From NCBI GenBank assembly GCA_037783415.1, contig JAZGTN010000059.1, positions 558,001 to 622,000 of the forward strand: a stretch of DNA of 64,000 nt, written 5' to 3'. Under the pieces are notes generated by a model, which was not told the origin of the DNA, searched no databases, and was given only the letters and a program-made list of their open reading frames with translations. Positions 10,601 through 25,600 of this stretch are shown here, piece after piece (position 1 is the stretch's first letter; every line of letters starts with the position of its first letter). Made by a program: the position numbers and the translations under genes. The DNA comes from Leptasterias polaris (taxonomy: Eukaryota; Echinodermata; Asteroidea; Forcipulatida; Asteriidae).

Positions 10601-13600
10601 AATGCCTTTCATCACTGAAAGTTTCATTGCAATTGCTCTTTAGGAACTATGCAAAAGGCCACTTAGAACGAATTGTGCGTTATTTCAATGACTTCCGGAA
10701 GTCTGAAAAATACAAATAAAAGGAAAAACAAAAACTTTAACAAAAACAATAGCTGTTTCGCTGCGCTTGCTGCGAAACAGCTAATAACAGCACAAAGAGA
10801 ATTTTTTCCATGGTGTTACCGGAATCCCGACTTGATTATTTGAGTCCAATAATCTATTTGTTTATTTATTTATTCATTTAGGCTTTCGAAAACAAAACAG
10901 AAGACTGAGAAAAAACAGTCGGACCAATTATGAAAAACAGAAGGATACATGTATGTAGAAACACAAAAACAAACAGCAGCCTATGGATTGCCCAAAAGCG
11001 AACTAAATCACTATCTAAAAGAGCAATCCCCATAAAAAAGGAGAGCCATTAAAACAAACAGACAGACACCAAAAACACAAGGAAAGATTATAAAAATATA
11101 CTCTAATAAAACATTATGTCCACTGGAAAATAACTTACCCAATAAGAGCAACACGAGGCTTGACATAGTGAGAAGCATGACCTAGAGATAGAGGAAACTT
11201 AGCCCTACTGCCTGGTGAGATACTGGCTACACTAGGTGGTAACTGTCTGACCGCTGACCCAGAGGGCTTGACCACTGATAAGACACTGTTGAAAAGCTGA
11301 CCAGCAGTTGTAGCTGCTTCAACTTTCATACTGTCATCCCACTGATGAAATGAAATCAATAGAAATAATAAAATCAGTTTAGTTTCCACTCAGTCAGTTT
11401 GCTTTAACAGTAAAATATAAAGTATTAGGACTAAACCAACAGGAGGCAAAAGATCAACAATGGTTTGAAACACCAGCAGTTTAGGTAGATACAGAGGGGA
11501 TCAAAGGTTAAATTCAGTTTTGTGATCCACTCATTTTCCAATAGATAGAGTCCTTATGAAACTGAAGAAAAATTACAATACAAGTCTCTAACTTCACCAT
11601 GTTCACTTAAAAACAGTGTAAAATGTGAAACGTTACCTCATCAGACAGCAAAAACAAATGGGTCTGTACAATCCAAAGAAGAATTTCTGCACCAGTCAAA
11701 AGGTCAAATTCAATGCTATGTTGATTGAATATCATCAAAATTCAGGAGTGAATTTAAAAATCTTTGTACAAAAATGTACAGACCATATATTTGAAATGTG
11801 AAGCCATCGGAAGTTTTCGAATTTTGACAAAAATTGCACTGTAAGGGTATCAAACACAGTGCTATTTGACATCAGTTTAACTTGAGGTTGATCGGCTTGT
11901 AATTTATTTCCCCGTTTCCATAAGGAGTCTTATCTATCGGAGAATGAGTGAATCACAAAACTGAATTGGCTTTGGAGTCCCTCTTTAAATGTTTCCCTTT
12001 TATATTTAAGATTTCTCTCTTTCATCTGAAAATTGTTCTTACTCTCATAAGCTTGTATTTGTTCTTTCCCAAATGAAGTTTAAAAACAAAAAACTAAATT
12101 TTACTTACAAAAGCGTTGTTGACTTCATCCACAAACTGTTCCTCATTCATGAGTAACAAAGATTCCGCCTCGCTGTGATTGGTTGACCACACAAGGGAAC
12201 TTAACTCATTGGTCAGCTATGGGAAGATATTAGCATAATATATTAATATCTATAATGATATAATAATGTTACTCAGTTCTTATATAGTGCTTTTGACACC
12301 TGAAGGTTTTACATCCCATCCTCAGGACAAAGCAATAATGGTAAATTGTCTTTCAACAAGAGTCAATACCGGGACTCAAATTAACCCACACTCTGCTGGT
12401 CAGACGAAGCAATAATAGTTATGCGTCTTCCTTAAGGACACAAGAGGCAAGACCGAGACTTAAAATTAACCCACACTCTGCTGGTCAAACGAAGCAACAT
12501 TGGTTATGCGTCTTCCTTAAGGACACAAGAGGCAAGACCGAGACTTAAAATTAACCCACACTCTGCTGGTCAAACGAAGCAACAATGATTAAAAGTCTTG
12601 CTTAAGGACACAAGTGTCAAGACCGGGACTCAAACCCTGGTCAGAAACACCAGACCTAGAGTCCAGTACGTTGATCGCACAGCTACAACATGACACATGA
12701 CTGGGAATGGCAGTAAAATCTGGCTAGAAGTGGATCTCAGAGACTCTCCTTCAGAGGTTTATTTCTCTGCATTAATCCATTCCTATCACCTGCCAACTTT
12801 AGAAATCTGGAAAAAAGGACAACGTAGCTGAGCAAGAGGCTTGAGCGGACAGTCCAATGGCAGGTTCCAAGATTGAGCTGCCTGGGTCTCCAGCTGGGTC
12901 CAGGATTTGTGCTCATTAAAGAACTGTAACAGCTGACCACGGACTCTGGCTTGTGAAATAGCGCCCTCATGTTTCAGCACTATGTATTTCACATGGTGTC
13001 CAACTCTAATTGCTGTTTTGTTAATGCTTTTTTCAAGGCTACATTCCTTGATCCCCTGAGCACCAGGATGTCCCAGTTTTTAGGTGTTCTTAAACATGGA
13101 AATCAGGACAGTCCAAATAAAAAAGTTGGTAGGTATTCATTTAGATATGGCTGCCTTGTTTACATTTGCATCTCAACAAAAATATCTATATAAAAAAAAA
13201 AAATCCAATAGCCATGTGGCGTCTCATGGACAAGCAGTTAAGAGAACCGGACTCGAGCTCTGGTGTTTCTAATCAGCAGAACGTGGGTTTGAGTCCCAGT
13301 TAGGGCACTTGTATCCTTGAGCAAAATACTTTACCATAATTGCTTTGTCCTTCAGATGGGATATTAAGCTGCAGGTCCTGTGTACTAGAATTAATAGTGC
13401 ACATAAAAAGAACCAAGAACTCTTACCTTGTTTATAGGTTTCACTTATGAGGTATCGTTGGTTTCATTACCAGAAATTTATAATAATAATAATAGTGTGA
13501 CTCACTGGTAACATAGCTATAGGTCCAGTTGGTAAAAACCTTTGCCAAGCTACAACATTATCTGTCAACTGAAAAAAAAGGCAAGAGAAAAACCAGAATA

Positions 13601-16600
13601 ATGCTTTAATATAATTAGATTTTAATTCGGTGGTATAACAGTAGATATGTTGCTATAGCAATACATTTATCTTATTGGATTGCACTTTACAGTTCACTCA
13701 CTGCCCAAGGTAACTGTGTGATAAAGTGGGCACACATGCTTAGACCTTATAGCAATTACTTAAAATGAAGTTGATGAGGTGATTTTGATTGTACCACAAA
13801 AAGCAAATGAACGTAGCAGCTGGTACCCCGTGTGAACCCTCCGATTCATGGTCACTAGTGTGTTAAATTCACTGGTGTTGGGCTGGTTATAATTCTTACC
13901 TCTGATAGACGGAGGGTAGCTACTACTGCTGATTGGTCATACTGCCATTGTATCATTGGGACATCACTCAGTGTTCTTATTAACGAGTTGGGGCCGTCGG
14001 CACCTGAAAACATCAAACAGTAATGAATTGACAAATAATGAAAAGTCAATATTTAACGAGCCATTTTTCAAGTCAATATAACTCCAATATCATGACTGCA
14101 ACTGCAGTTTGTTAAAAAGAGACATTTCCAGACTTTGTACTGTGTTTTTTAATGTTCAATGACAGAGCTAGGAAACCCAAATCAAGGGAATCAGCTGATC
14201 AGGCACAAGCAGATTCAGAAATTTTTGCAAATCCCTCCAGAAAAAGTGACTATGGTTGTAATGATTATATGGGTACAATGCAAGTGGGCAAAATTTGATT
14301 TTAATTTCTCATTTGCAGGTCAGTAGCTCTATCTGTCTATATGGCAACAAATGGATGACATAAAACACCTTTTCTGACAATCAAATGGAAAAGATCTCTG
14401 TGTAACTGAATTAGTTAACAGCCACTGAGGCTTGAGTTGAAACTCTTACCACCATGTGTGCTCAAATTTTAACTAGCAAGACTACCCTCTTGGTAAAAAG
14501 CAATGATGTGTCGGAGCCGAAGTTAAATGTAAAGGAATGGTATGCCATACATGTAGGCCTACATGTAGGCCTACATGTTCATGAATTGTAAATTAAGTTA
14601 ATTGATTGATTATACTTGTTTTTTGTTTGTTATTTTGTATTGATTGTAAAGCCCATTGAGAGATCTCTCAGAACTGAAATGCGCTCTATATGAACATCTT
14701 ATTATTATTATTAGCCTATTATTAACAATGCACTTCCGGCTCCAATACGTCAGACTTACAAATAGAATAGGGCCGTTAAGATTAAAGGCTAGGCCTAAAT
14801 AAAGTTATTGCTAGCTGTGGTGGGGACCAGATCCTCTGGACCCAGCCCCTGGATCCGTGCATGTCAGATGGAAAGTTACATGCCTGATTGGGTTTGATCA
14901 TCAGTTGATCTTATAGATAATATGTTTGCTTATCACACCAACTCATTTTACTTGATTGTCTTGATCAAGATGAACAGTTCAATCACACTGAAGGCTCTCA
15001 CACTTCAAGAGCTAATTTCACATCGCAGCTGCGCTCACAAATCACTAAGCATGGTCATATTTTTCAAAGCGAAAAAAGGGCAAAGGGGAACAGGCCAAAG
15101 TTTCATTTAATGTGCAGTTTGTGTTTCTTTTAGCAGTGTTAGGGGATTGGACCAGGGCTAAACTTTTTGTTTGAATCAGAATAAATTATGCGACACTGAC
15201 AATCAGCGCCACAACCAGGCACTTCCTGTCAAGACTCTAAGCTGGGTTTATTGGATCATTATTAAAAATTAAAATAAGAGCTTTCAAGTAACCCTTATTA
15301 GGTAAGTATTTCTCCATACAGAATGTTTGAAGACATCATATCACATTGATAAGCCTGATGAACCATGTCTTCACTTTTAATACCATTTCACTATTTCCAA
15401 GGAGTGCTTCATTTTAGAGTAAGGCATCAGATATGACGACGATGTTTGAATTACAACAACATACTTTTTCGGAAAAGTAAGTTTTGAAAACATGACAGAG
15501 TTATGAAAAAGAATTCCAAACTCTGCTGATCAGAAACACCAGAGCTTGAGTCCAGTGCATTTGGAGTTGACGGCTCAGCCACAACACATCATGTTTAGGC
15601 CTATGGTTACAGTGCACAGCACATTTGAGGGTTTCTTGATTTCAAGAATACACACAAATAATATAAACATTAACAGAGACCTAACAAGACCTTTGGGCAG
15701 TCAGGTTGGTGTAATAGTATCTTTCCTCGCCTTCCCACTCTGGGACCCCAGTTCGACTACCGCCATGAGCACTGTGGATATGGTTTTCAGTCCCTACATG
15801 ATTACGTGGGTTTTCCCTGGAATAATTCTCTGGGGTTTTCCTCCCACATCTAAAACTGAGATTTCTGTCATTGTCTTCTCTCCACAGGGGCTCTTGGCTA
15901 GTATTGTGATTAAGTTTGCTTTTCTGAGAGTCCTTGGCTTCACAACCAGAATTAATAAATGAAATAAATGAAATAAATGAAATAAAAAGAAACAAGAAAA
16001 CAACCAGATAAATAATAAAAACAATACCAAGAAGACAACCTATAAGTTAAAAGTCAAAATATTACCAATAAGGAGTCTTGTCTTGATGCATTTGCCGTTT
16101 GCTAATTGAATCTGAACCCAGCTCTCTTGCTCAAACACATTCTGATCAGGCACCTGAAAATAACAATTAATATCAATAATACATGTTTAATGGTGACAGA
16201 TAACCTCATTATAGAATGAAGCAAACATGATTACCACAATTTAGGTTTGTTTGATTTTTAATATCAAGAGACAATATTGCAATGTTGGCAGATATATTCA
16301 CTTTAACTCATTGATCCTGGAAAGAGGTGCACGCAAGGGGGAACATTGGCGACTTCAAAGTTTTTTTATTTCGGTTGTTTCAGAGACAAAAATAATAATA
16401 TATAAAACTATTATGTAATAATAATAAAATGTGCTTATTATGTACTTAACCTATTTTAAGTTCTGGTTAAATAATTGAGATAAAACTTTCCAATTGTCTG
16501 ACATAGATTGTTTATATTCTAAATTTCACAAAATTCCGATATACAGTTTTTGAGATAGCGAAATAATTCATCCCGTAGTGATGTAGTGATGATATCAAAA

Positions 16601-19600
16601 ATATTTCATCAGTAAAACCATGTTCAAAATCACCTCCACTTTGGCTCCAGAGGTCAAAACGAGGCTGGGTGAAATTGTTTTTAATTCAAGTTCCGGTTTT
16701 ACCTGGAAGACAAGGTTGGAGTCATCTCAATGTAACTTTTGTTAAGCTTCTAAAGACCTTTCATACTATTTAGATTCTGCAGTTCAGGAATTAAAATTGG
16801 ATTTAATGTATTTCCAACACCTAATGATGTCATCATGACATCACAACTTCTCCTGAACTTCTACAAGGTATAGTCTAACTACATGTAAAGCTTCAAGTTG
16901 ATACAAGCTTTGCAACTACATGTTGTTTGTCTAGGCAAACTTCATTCAGAAGAAGAATAAGAAATAAACAACAACTTAAAATTAAAAGAACAATAACAAT
17001 AGGTGTTTAGCCAATGCCTGAAAACCTAATAAGTCTACAAGGCCATTGAGATACAATGTACACAGTGTAGAGAAACAGGTCTGACTTCACCAATGATCTA
17101 ATTTATATTGCTAAGTAATCAGTCTAATATAGGCTGCTATTGCACATCATTGTCAGTATAATCCATAAAGTGCTGGTTGGTTAGGCCGAAATATTACCTT
17201 CACAGCATGCTGGGCTTGTACCCATAGAATATCACCATGACAACCAACATACTAAACAGATACCAATCTAGCTGAAGTTCACTTTGATCACCATAGAGCA
17301 AGTTCAGGTGCCGACCTGTCCTTAATTTGTGATTTAAATCATGCATGGTGTGTCTAGTCCATCCAACAGTCAATTTAGTCTATCAACCAGCCAAAATAGT
17401 CCGTCAATGTAATTTGTTGAGCAACGATAGGGTTCATGTGTACTGTATATAGGTTTACGAAGCTAACCGTTGGCATGTCATTTTCATTTTCTGTTATTTT
17501 CAATTTTTTCTCTACTATAGGGCATTTGTTAATTAATTGACTCGTAGCAAAAGATACTAATTGAACAAAACCTATTATCGTTAAGTCACTCATTAATTGT
17601 GACGTAATTTTGCGAATTGACAAGAGAAACAGCTAAACAGTTTTATGATATTTTTCCCTGTTTGTCCATCAGGCATCACGCTACAAGCCTCGACTTCAGG
17701 AAAATGCCTCTTTACCCAGTAGGTTTTATTCTCATTAAGTTTTCCTGTTTTAAGTCTTTCTTGATCCAACTTGTCTGTTTGTGTGTTCTTGTTCTTATTC
17801 TAGTCTAAGATCTGTCTGTCTGTCAGGCATCTCACCACAAACCTCGGCATCAAGAAGATGCCTCCATAACCACCATCTTTATCAATGATTCTCTTTTACT
17901 TATCTATCTATTCTTGCACTGCTTAATAGTATTCTTTACTTGATGTGTAAATAAATGTGTGTTTCGAATTCAACTGAAAAACTAGGACTGTACATGTACA
18001 TTAATTAAAGTAAAGAACACCTTGATTAATCCTTGCATTGTTTAAGTTGCAGTTATCATGACTTCTACAACCAGGGATGTGATACATGTAGGCTGTTGAA
18101 AAAAAAGCCTAAACTCTGAGCGCAAAGCGCGAAAGCTTGCGAGCTCGAAAACTTATGAGCACGAAGCCCACTAATAACATTTTTTATTTTTTTTATAAAG
18201 CCCTACTCCGCAATCTGGGTCGTTGGTTTTATTTTCATTTTTATGAATGTGATCATTTTTATTTATTTTATTTATATATTTTTTTTGGGGGGGGGGGGGG
18301 GCAAAAAACCCCGGATTTCTTTATTTGGGGGGGGGGGGGGGCAACAAAAAAACAGATTTCCAGTTAAAAACGGAGAAATAACATCCCTGTACAACAAACA
18401 AGCAGATATTATTAAACATGGCAGTACGCTAACCTCAGACTGCAAGTACAAATGTCCCACATAAATGTTCCTCTCATTCTATGTACAGGTATAATGATTT
18501 AACAAACCCATTAAGAGTAAAGGGTAGACGTCAAAGAGATTAATAACTACCTCAGTCTACATTCCATCAATTATTCATTCAGTCGACAATTATCATTAAT
18601 GTTTCATGATGAAAATTACACGAAGCAATTTACTTCAATAATTAGGGGACTGAGAAACAGTGCAAAGTGCTTAGGTCTCAATGCACTTAACATTAAATGC
18701 AGTGGAAAGAAAAACAACTATGACTTAAGTAAAACTCGCATTTCCCATTTTTAAAAATGCGTCTTTTTTGATGAACACCAGTTAATTTTGAATAAGATGC
18801 AACTGCAGTTTGTCGCAAAATTGATGAAACTGAAAGTGCCAGGCACTGCAAGACTGTGTGCTCACTGTAACTTATTCAACCACTTCACATTATCCTGTTA
18901 TTGGCGCTAAATGTGCTGTTGAATGTGTAAAGAAGTACCTTAATATCTTGGACTGTGCTGTTGTACTGGATCTTGACTCTATTCACAAGTTGCTCCAGTT
19001 GTCTACTCAGTGCATCTACTGTGACATCGTTCTCAACGATGTAAGCAAGTTCTTGAGTCGTCTCTTGCTGATTTCTGAATGAGATCGAGGAGTCTGAGCA
19101 GGCATCCCATACCTGCATGCTACGTATTGGTTGTACTCTGTGATTCACCATATGAGTCCATGCACCTATACCTGCAGTAATCAGAGCCCAATTTCAAAGA
19201 GCTGCTTAAGAACAAAAAGTAGCTAAGCACAACAATTAAGCCTACCAGAATAAGGTCACCAGCCAAAGTAGTATCACACAAGTGCAAACTGTGACCGGTA
19301 TCCTGCTTATGTTTGCTTAGCAGAAAAATGTTAAGCAATATTTCTGTTAAGGGAATAGAATTTTGTGAATTATGAGCAACACACCATTTGATAAAAATTT
19401 GATGAAATGTTCTTCCATTTAATTTCTCTTACAAAAGAAATTTTCTTCCATCTAATTTCTCTTACAAATGACACACTCCAAAAAGATGAATGATGAATTG
19501 AAATATAACCTGTTATGATTGGTATAATTAGCATTTCTGATATATAATTTTATGTTCCATGCCAAACCAAGCACAAAACTGGGTTTAGTTACTCATTAAA

Positions 19601-22600
19601 TTGATGAGAAGAGCCTTCAAATAACACCTAATGAAGGCCCATAAAGTATGCATTTTACAACGTATGTATTGTATGTAATGTTTAAAACATCACATCACAT
19701 TGGTACAATTTCTGATGTTTTGGTTGTCTTCCAGTACGTTCTGAGAACTTCCTGATTTTGGCGCAGGGTGGCAGAAATATCTTGTACAATAATCTTACTT
19801 GTGAGTAAGTCTATGGATCCATGGTTGAGAGCACACACTCTATTACTGTACTCATCAGGAAGATCATCTGGTAATGGTTGCAGTGGACTGCTCCCTTCTA
19901 TCATTAAGATCTTATAATGATCAAGATCTGCCTCCAAACCTGTAAGACAAATACAACAAAATCATGTTCCAGTTGAGTATTAAAACCCTATTTCCCTAGA
20001 CAGCATTCCGTTAGCCAGCCAATTACCAGTTAAAACTTCTGAGGACCAGTCAAACTTCTCTGTAAATCAGTTGTTCATTTCTTCCTAAATCCACACAGTG
20101 ATCCATTCCACGCACTAACTGCTCAAATGCTTACAAATTTAAAGGGGGACTGTCGTCATGATCATAGCAGGCCTGTGGTTGTACATGTACATGGAATAAA
20201 ACTCTAAGTTTAACCCAGTTATTGCCCATGCATGCATGCCGGCCATCACATCACACAGGGCGCCGTCATTATTTTATTTCATGCATGATTAACTGGGTTA
20301 TAGCTCAATTCCATGTACACCCCTGTTATGATCATGATCACGACAGTCCTCTTTCAAATCCCATACAAATGCCAATGTTGAAAGATAGCCTTAAAATGGA
20401 CTAGCGAAAAAGTCGATGGGCTAGTGAAATAACAAGCTAACTGGTCCTGCTGGCTAGTCACTAAAGAAGTTAAGGGCAACCAAATACTCCACTTGATGCC
20501 AACTTACATGACTTAAGACCCACTTTTTTTGACTGATGAGATTGGTATGCCTGTTCCAAATAAGCCATTGATATTTGGGCATACATCAGTAGTCAACTCA
20601 GTACCATACCCTACAAAGTCAGACAACTCTTACAAATGGTGGGATCATTTACATGAAAAACTATAGTTAGTAAACTTGAGGGTACTTACGTTTCAAACAG
20701 TATGCTCTGCTCGTCTCATGAAGATGAGCAGAGTATACTGTTCAAAATGTCAAAACCACACCAGCTCTTCCCCAAACTAACACGCCTCCATAATGAGCTT
20801 TGTACATGGTTTTACCTGCAAGTTTACTGCAATGGTTTTTCTTACAATCAGATTTTAAAAGATAGGAGAGCGTTAGCTGACAGTGTCCATTTTCAATTCA
20901 ATTCAATAGAACATTTATTTCCACATTTGCACATGGAGGCATCATTCTAAAAGCCAAAGCTTGTGATGGATGTGCCCGTTACAACAATACAAAACAAAAC
21001 AAGATAAACAACACTAATTGTACATGTAGGTCTATAAACACAGACTCAGTGTATCTACATGTAGTGTACATAACATGAAGATGTGGGTAATTATAATTAT
21101 TATCAATCCATCAACTCCGACATTAAAATAAGATTTTCATATGAACTTTAAAAACAAGGAGCCTGGAGCTTCACACTTGAAAGCGCAAGGCAATTTTCCT
21201 TAGTGAAGGGCACCTCTGACAGAACTAAAGGTGTACTGAAAACATTTCAAAGGGCATCAAGGCAATGACCAGGGACATGGAGGCAATTACCCCTGTTGCC
21301 TCCAAGTACAAAGCCTCACAACCCTTCTGTAGATTATAATCCCCTAACGGGATTTGAACCGCCGTCCTAGAGGTGAAGGGCAAGGAAAGAAATACACCAC
21401 CTGAACCTCAAGTTTGTTTGGTCTATTCTAAAAAAAAAACAACCACAAACATGTATCCTTTTTTGTGTGTGGTTTAACAACCTGAGGTTACAGAGAGTGG
21501 CTCTCCGTCTGCGCTCAGGTGGTTGCATGAAGGACAAATCACCTCAAACATTTTTCCCAGAATGGAAAACCCATCAAGTGTTCAATCAAGCACATTAGGT
21601 TATGTTTATTTATAGCAGGGGGCAAGTTCTGTTTCAAGGACTTGTGTAGATCTAATTCATGATTAAAAGGTTGGGTCATGGATTGTTTTTGTCAACGTAA
21701 TGCTAATTTACAGGCACAAAGAATCTATACAATAAAAGTCACGTATGTGAAAGTTTCAACTGAATACAGTGTCTACTTGCAGAGAAAACAGCAAAAAAAT
21801 GTCATTTTCACAAGAATGTTGAATCCATCCACATTTTAGCAAGGTGACAGCGAGTACCAACCACATCTCTGGCCACAGCATTCACAAACATACACCAACC
21901 CTCAGAAATCTGAGAAACAATTTCAAATGTTTTTTGGGGAAAAATTATCCAAACTATATTCATTAATTCATTCATTCATCAATGGTTTATTTTTAAAAGA
22001 AAATTTACAAATTGTGGCATCAGCCGAATTGCAATCCTAACTTCGCAGGAATCCTTTCTGCAGTGCTTCTCACCAAGTAAGTTTTTATGGTTCTATTTTT
22101 TGGAATAGTTACCAATCTACATGTACATGTATGACCCTGTATAAAGGAATCTGACAATTCAGGTAACGGTTCTAACTCTTAACCCCCAAAAGAAAAGCAA
22201 ATTATGCTTTAAAATATATTTCTTGAAAAAGATATTTGTGTTTTTCAAGAACACAACAGTTATTCTTAAATGTTTAGTTTCATGCTTTGATTTGTATTTC
22301 TCTGGCATGACATGCAGGAGAAAAATATCTGAATAAATTTGAAAAAGTTTAATACAAAGTACACTGTATGTAATAATTTGTTTGGGGAAAATGTATGGTA
22401 ATGCACCGGATACTCTGTGCTTCTCGAGTCGAGCGGTAAACCCCCCACAGGCTTGGCACTCTGGAGGGATCGGAACCCACAACCCCTGCATTCTACAGCA
22501 GTATATCTTAACCACTAGATCACTAACAGTGACAGGATTTGATCTGGCCACTTGTCACCTGGCATGGTGTTAGAATGTTGGGGTCGTGGGTTCGAATCTC

Positions 22601-25600
22601 ACCTTAGGAGTAACACGCCTGTGTGTTTTTTTTCTGTAGGGCTAAAAAAATCACTGAGAATACAATGCTCATACAAATGGGTCTGATGCGCATAGAACCA
22701 AACACATTATTCTTTTACCCTGACGCAAGTTATCACACAACACTTTATGTTTTATTACATTTGTTCTGATCATTTTCTCTCAAAAGAAATACAAATCAAA
22801 ACCTTTTTTTCAAAACATAAAGCAAACAATTTAAAAATGTTGTGTTTGTGAAAAACACTATGCCTTCGACATCACCCTAGGCTACGACTTACCCAGTGCA
22901 CATGCCATAGCACGTCCTGTCATGCCGCCACCAGCAATAACAATATCATAAAATGGTGTTGCTCCCTCCTTGTCTCTCTTTCCTTCAGCTCCCTTCCCAC
23001 AATCAGATCTACTTCTGTCTCCATTGTCTGCTTGACTACACACCCTCCTTGAGATTGAGGAAACTGACGACCAAGTTGGCAAAGGGTCTAAGTGATTCTG
23101 AAGGCATTGAGATGTTTGTGCTGGAACTCGTGATTGAACCTGTGAAGGAATTAACATCAGTCAAGATTTCAATGAAATAAATCAGAGTCACGTATAGGCT
23201 TGATTTCAAGGCTATGCGATACATGTAGCTTTGCTTACTGAATATAAACCCATATTCCCGAATGTGATGTAACCCCACTCACCATAAACTCACACAGCTT
23301 AAAAGCAAAGCTATCCCACAACCTTGAAATCAAGACTAATTCAAGCACAATTGTGACTTTTTATAACATATATTTATTGTACATTAAAAGACTGTCTGAC
23401 TGACAATGATTTTATTTAATATCTTGTTTTAATGGATTTGATTTATTTATCAATAATAGTCTTGGGTTATGCAACAAAAAGAAAGTAAATCTAATTTTAA
23501 GACTTTATAAAGTAAAAACATTCCATTTAAATGTTTGATGTTTGATTTTGATGGTTGTTTTAATATTTAAGGTTACTGACAAGTGACAATGTTTCTATGA
23601 AACAGCAGGAAAATACATAGGTTTAGTGATGGATCTACATGTATTAGAGAAACCATTTCAATGCTTAGCCACTTAACCCTGAATGCCATGTTAAATAAGA
23701 TGTAACAATTTCAAGGATACAAGGCTTTTTCAAACACAATTATATCAACCTCTACCCTTGCAGGTTCCCATTTACATGTATACCCCTGGGTGAAGTGTCT
23801 TGCTCAAGGACACAAGCGTCATGACCGGGAGTCGAACCCCACACCCTGACCGATGACTAAACCACCAGAACTTGAACCCGATGCTCTAAACCACTCGGCC
23901 ACGACACCCTATGCATTAGTTATGTTTTGTTTGTCAGTGCAATATACATCGCAAACCATCTCAGAACGTTGTGTGTGGAATTAGTTCAACAGCGGTACAC
24001 ACAGTGGGGAAAAGGCCCAGGAATCAATTGACAATTTTACTCCTTATGCCTTGTATAATCCTCAATTCGAGAAATTCACTCCCTTGATTGACATACAATG
24101 TTATCCCTTGAAATCCTAATCATGAAATTGTTAGACATCGAGTACAATGATGACCCATTGCTTTTAGTATGGTAATCAATCCGTCCACTTAAGATAACAT
24201 GGACGAGTGATCATTTAGGAGGCAAAGTTGCACAATTGCAATGTTTCCATATACATGTACAGTGCGTGGAGACCACTGACAGGCAGTGATTGGTCAGGCA
24301 CTCTCACTATGCATGGAATATCGGGCGGGCAGTTTGAACACAGTATTACACTACACAATGTGTGCATTTCACATTCTCCACGCACAGACAGGACTCCCCA
24401 TACTGTCAAAAAAACATGTCTTGCGCAGATTCCAATGCTGGGTGGGCCTTGTTAAACTTTTTAAGTGCAGTTTTGTTTCCTTCAAACATTAAAGCATTGA
24501 AAATGGGAACTAAAATGTTCCCCAAAATGTTTAAATATCACAACATCCATATCCAACAGATAAATGGTGATATCACACGTACATGTAGCATGAAAGTTCA
24601 TCTGAGTATGGATACAATTTTAATGATCAACATACACAAGTAGTCAAAGCATGACTGATACCTCATGAAGGCATTGGAGGCACTTGCCTCGATGCCCTTT
24701 GTCATTGCATTGATGCCCTTTGAGAAATTCTGATACTATTTATAGTTACAATTTCCTCAGAGAGACCTGTGCCCTTTACAAAGGAGAAAAGGTCTTGATG
24801 CCCTTGCCCTTTCAAGAATGAACAGTTACTTGCAGTTCTTTGATCCAAGATTGTTCAGGTCAAACACCATAGCCCAAACCACATTAACTACATAACTAGT
24901 ACAAGTTTCTGCTCGAAACACATAAATAAATAATCCCAAAATGGGTTACATGTATGTTGTTAACTCACAGAAAGGCTCAACTACATAATGAACATGATGA
25001 ACCATATCATGGACTAAGGAATCCCCTCAGTATAGACAGACAAAGTGCATGTGCTATGAGTACCTACATGTAACACTTTTACGTATGATTGAATGCACAG
25101 CGCACATAAACAAAATGCTACTTAGTCAATTCTCTGAGTGTATGACCCTTGACCCCAGTGGGCGCCGACAACTTCATGAGATTGTTCTGGAAGCATTATT
25201 TTATGATGAAGTCATCGCTAGAAATTCAAAGTAAGTTTTAGCACTTCCCAGAAAATATTAGAACTATTTTGTGATGGGAGTCAGCTTGTATCCCTGTTCC
25301 GCCCCAACTTGACAATCGCACTAGTTGGGACTGGTTTTTGGATGAAAAGTTTGGCCAAAAGGTGTTTAAAACAACAAAACCACATAATGACAAAATTTAC
25401 GCTAATCTACTAGTAAAAGCCAAATCTCGCTTGTATCGGCGGGTGCCCAGCTTCAACCGCGTAGACGTCACAGTTGAGGCAGGGCAACCGTCAAATTTTT
25501 GACGGGTGCCCTGCCTGAATCAATACGAATATGCGGTTTGCCAGCGTTATGTACGATCATTCGCTGGGTTTGCTAGTACGACTGCATTTCAAGCGCCACA

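Noticed and set aside
23781..23910. Possible tRNA-Ser/Leu gene
   Set aside because: A and B boxes are present, but no acceptor stem forms and the sequence continues into a SINE body.
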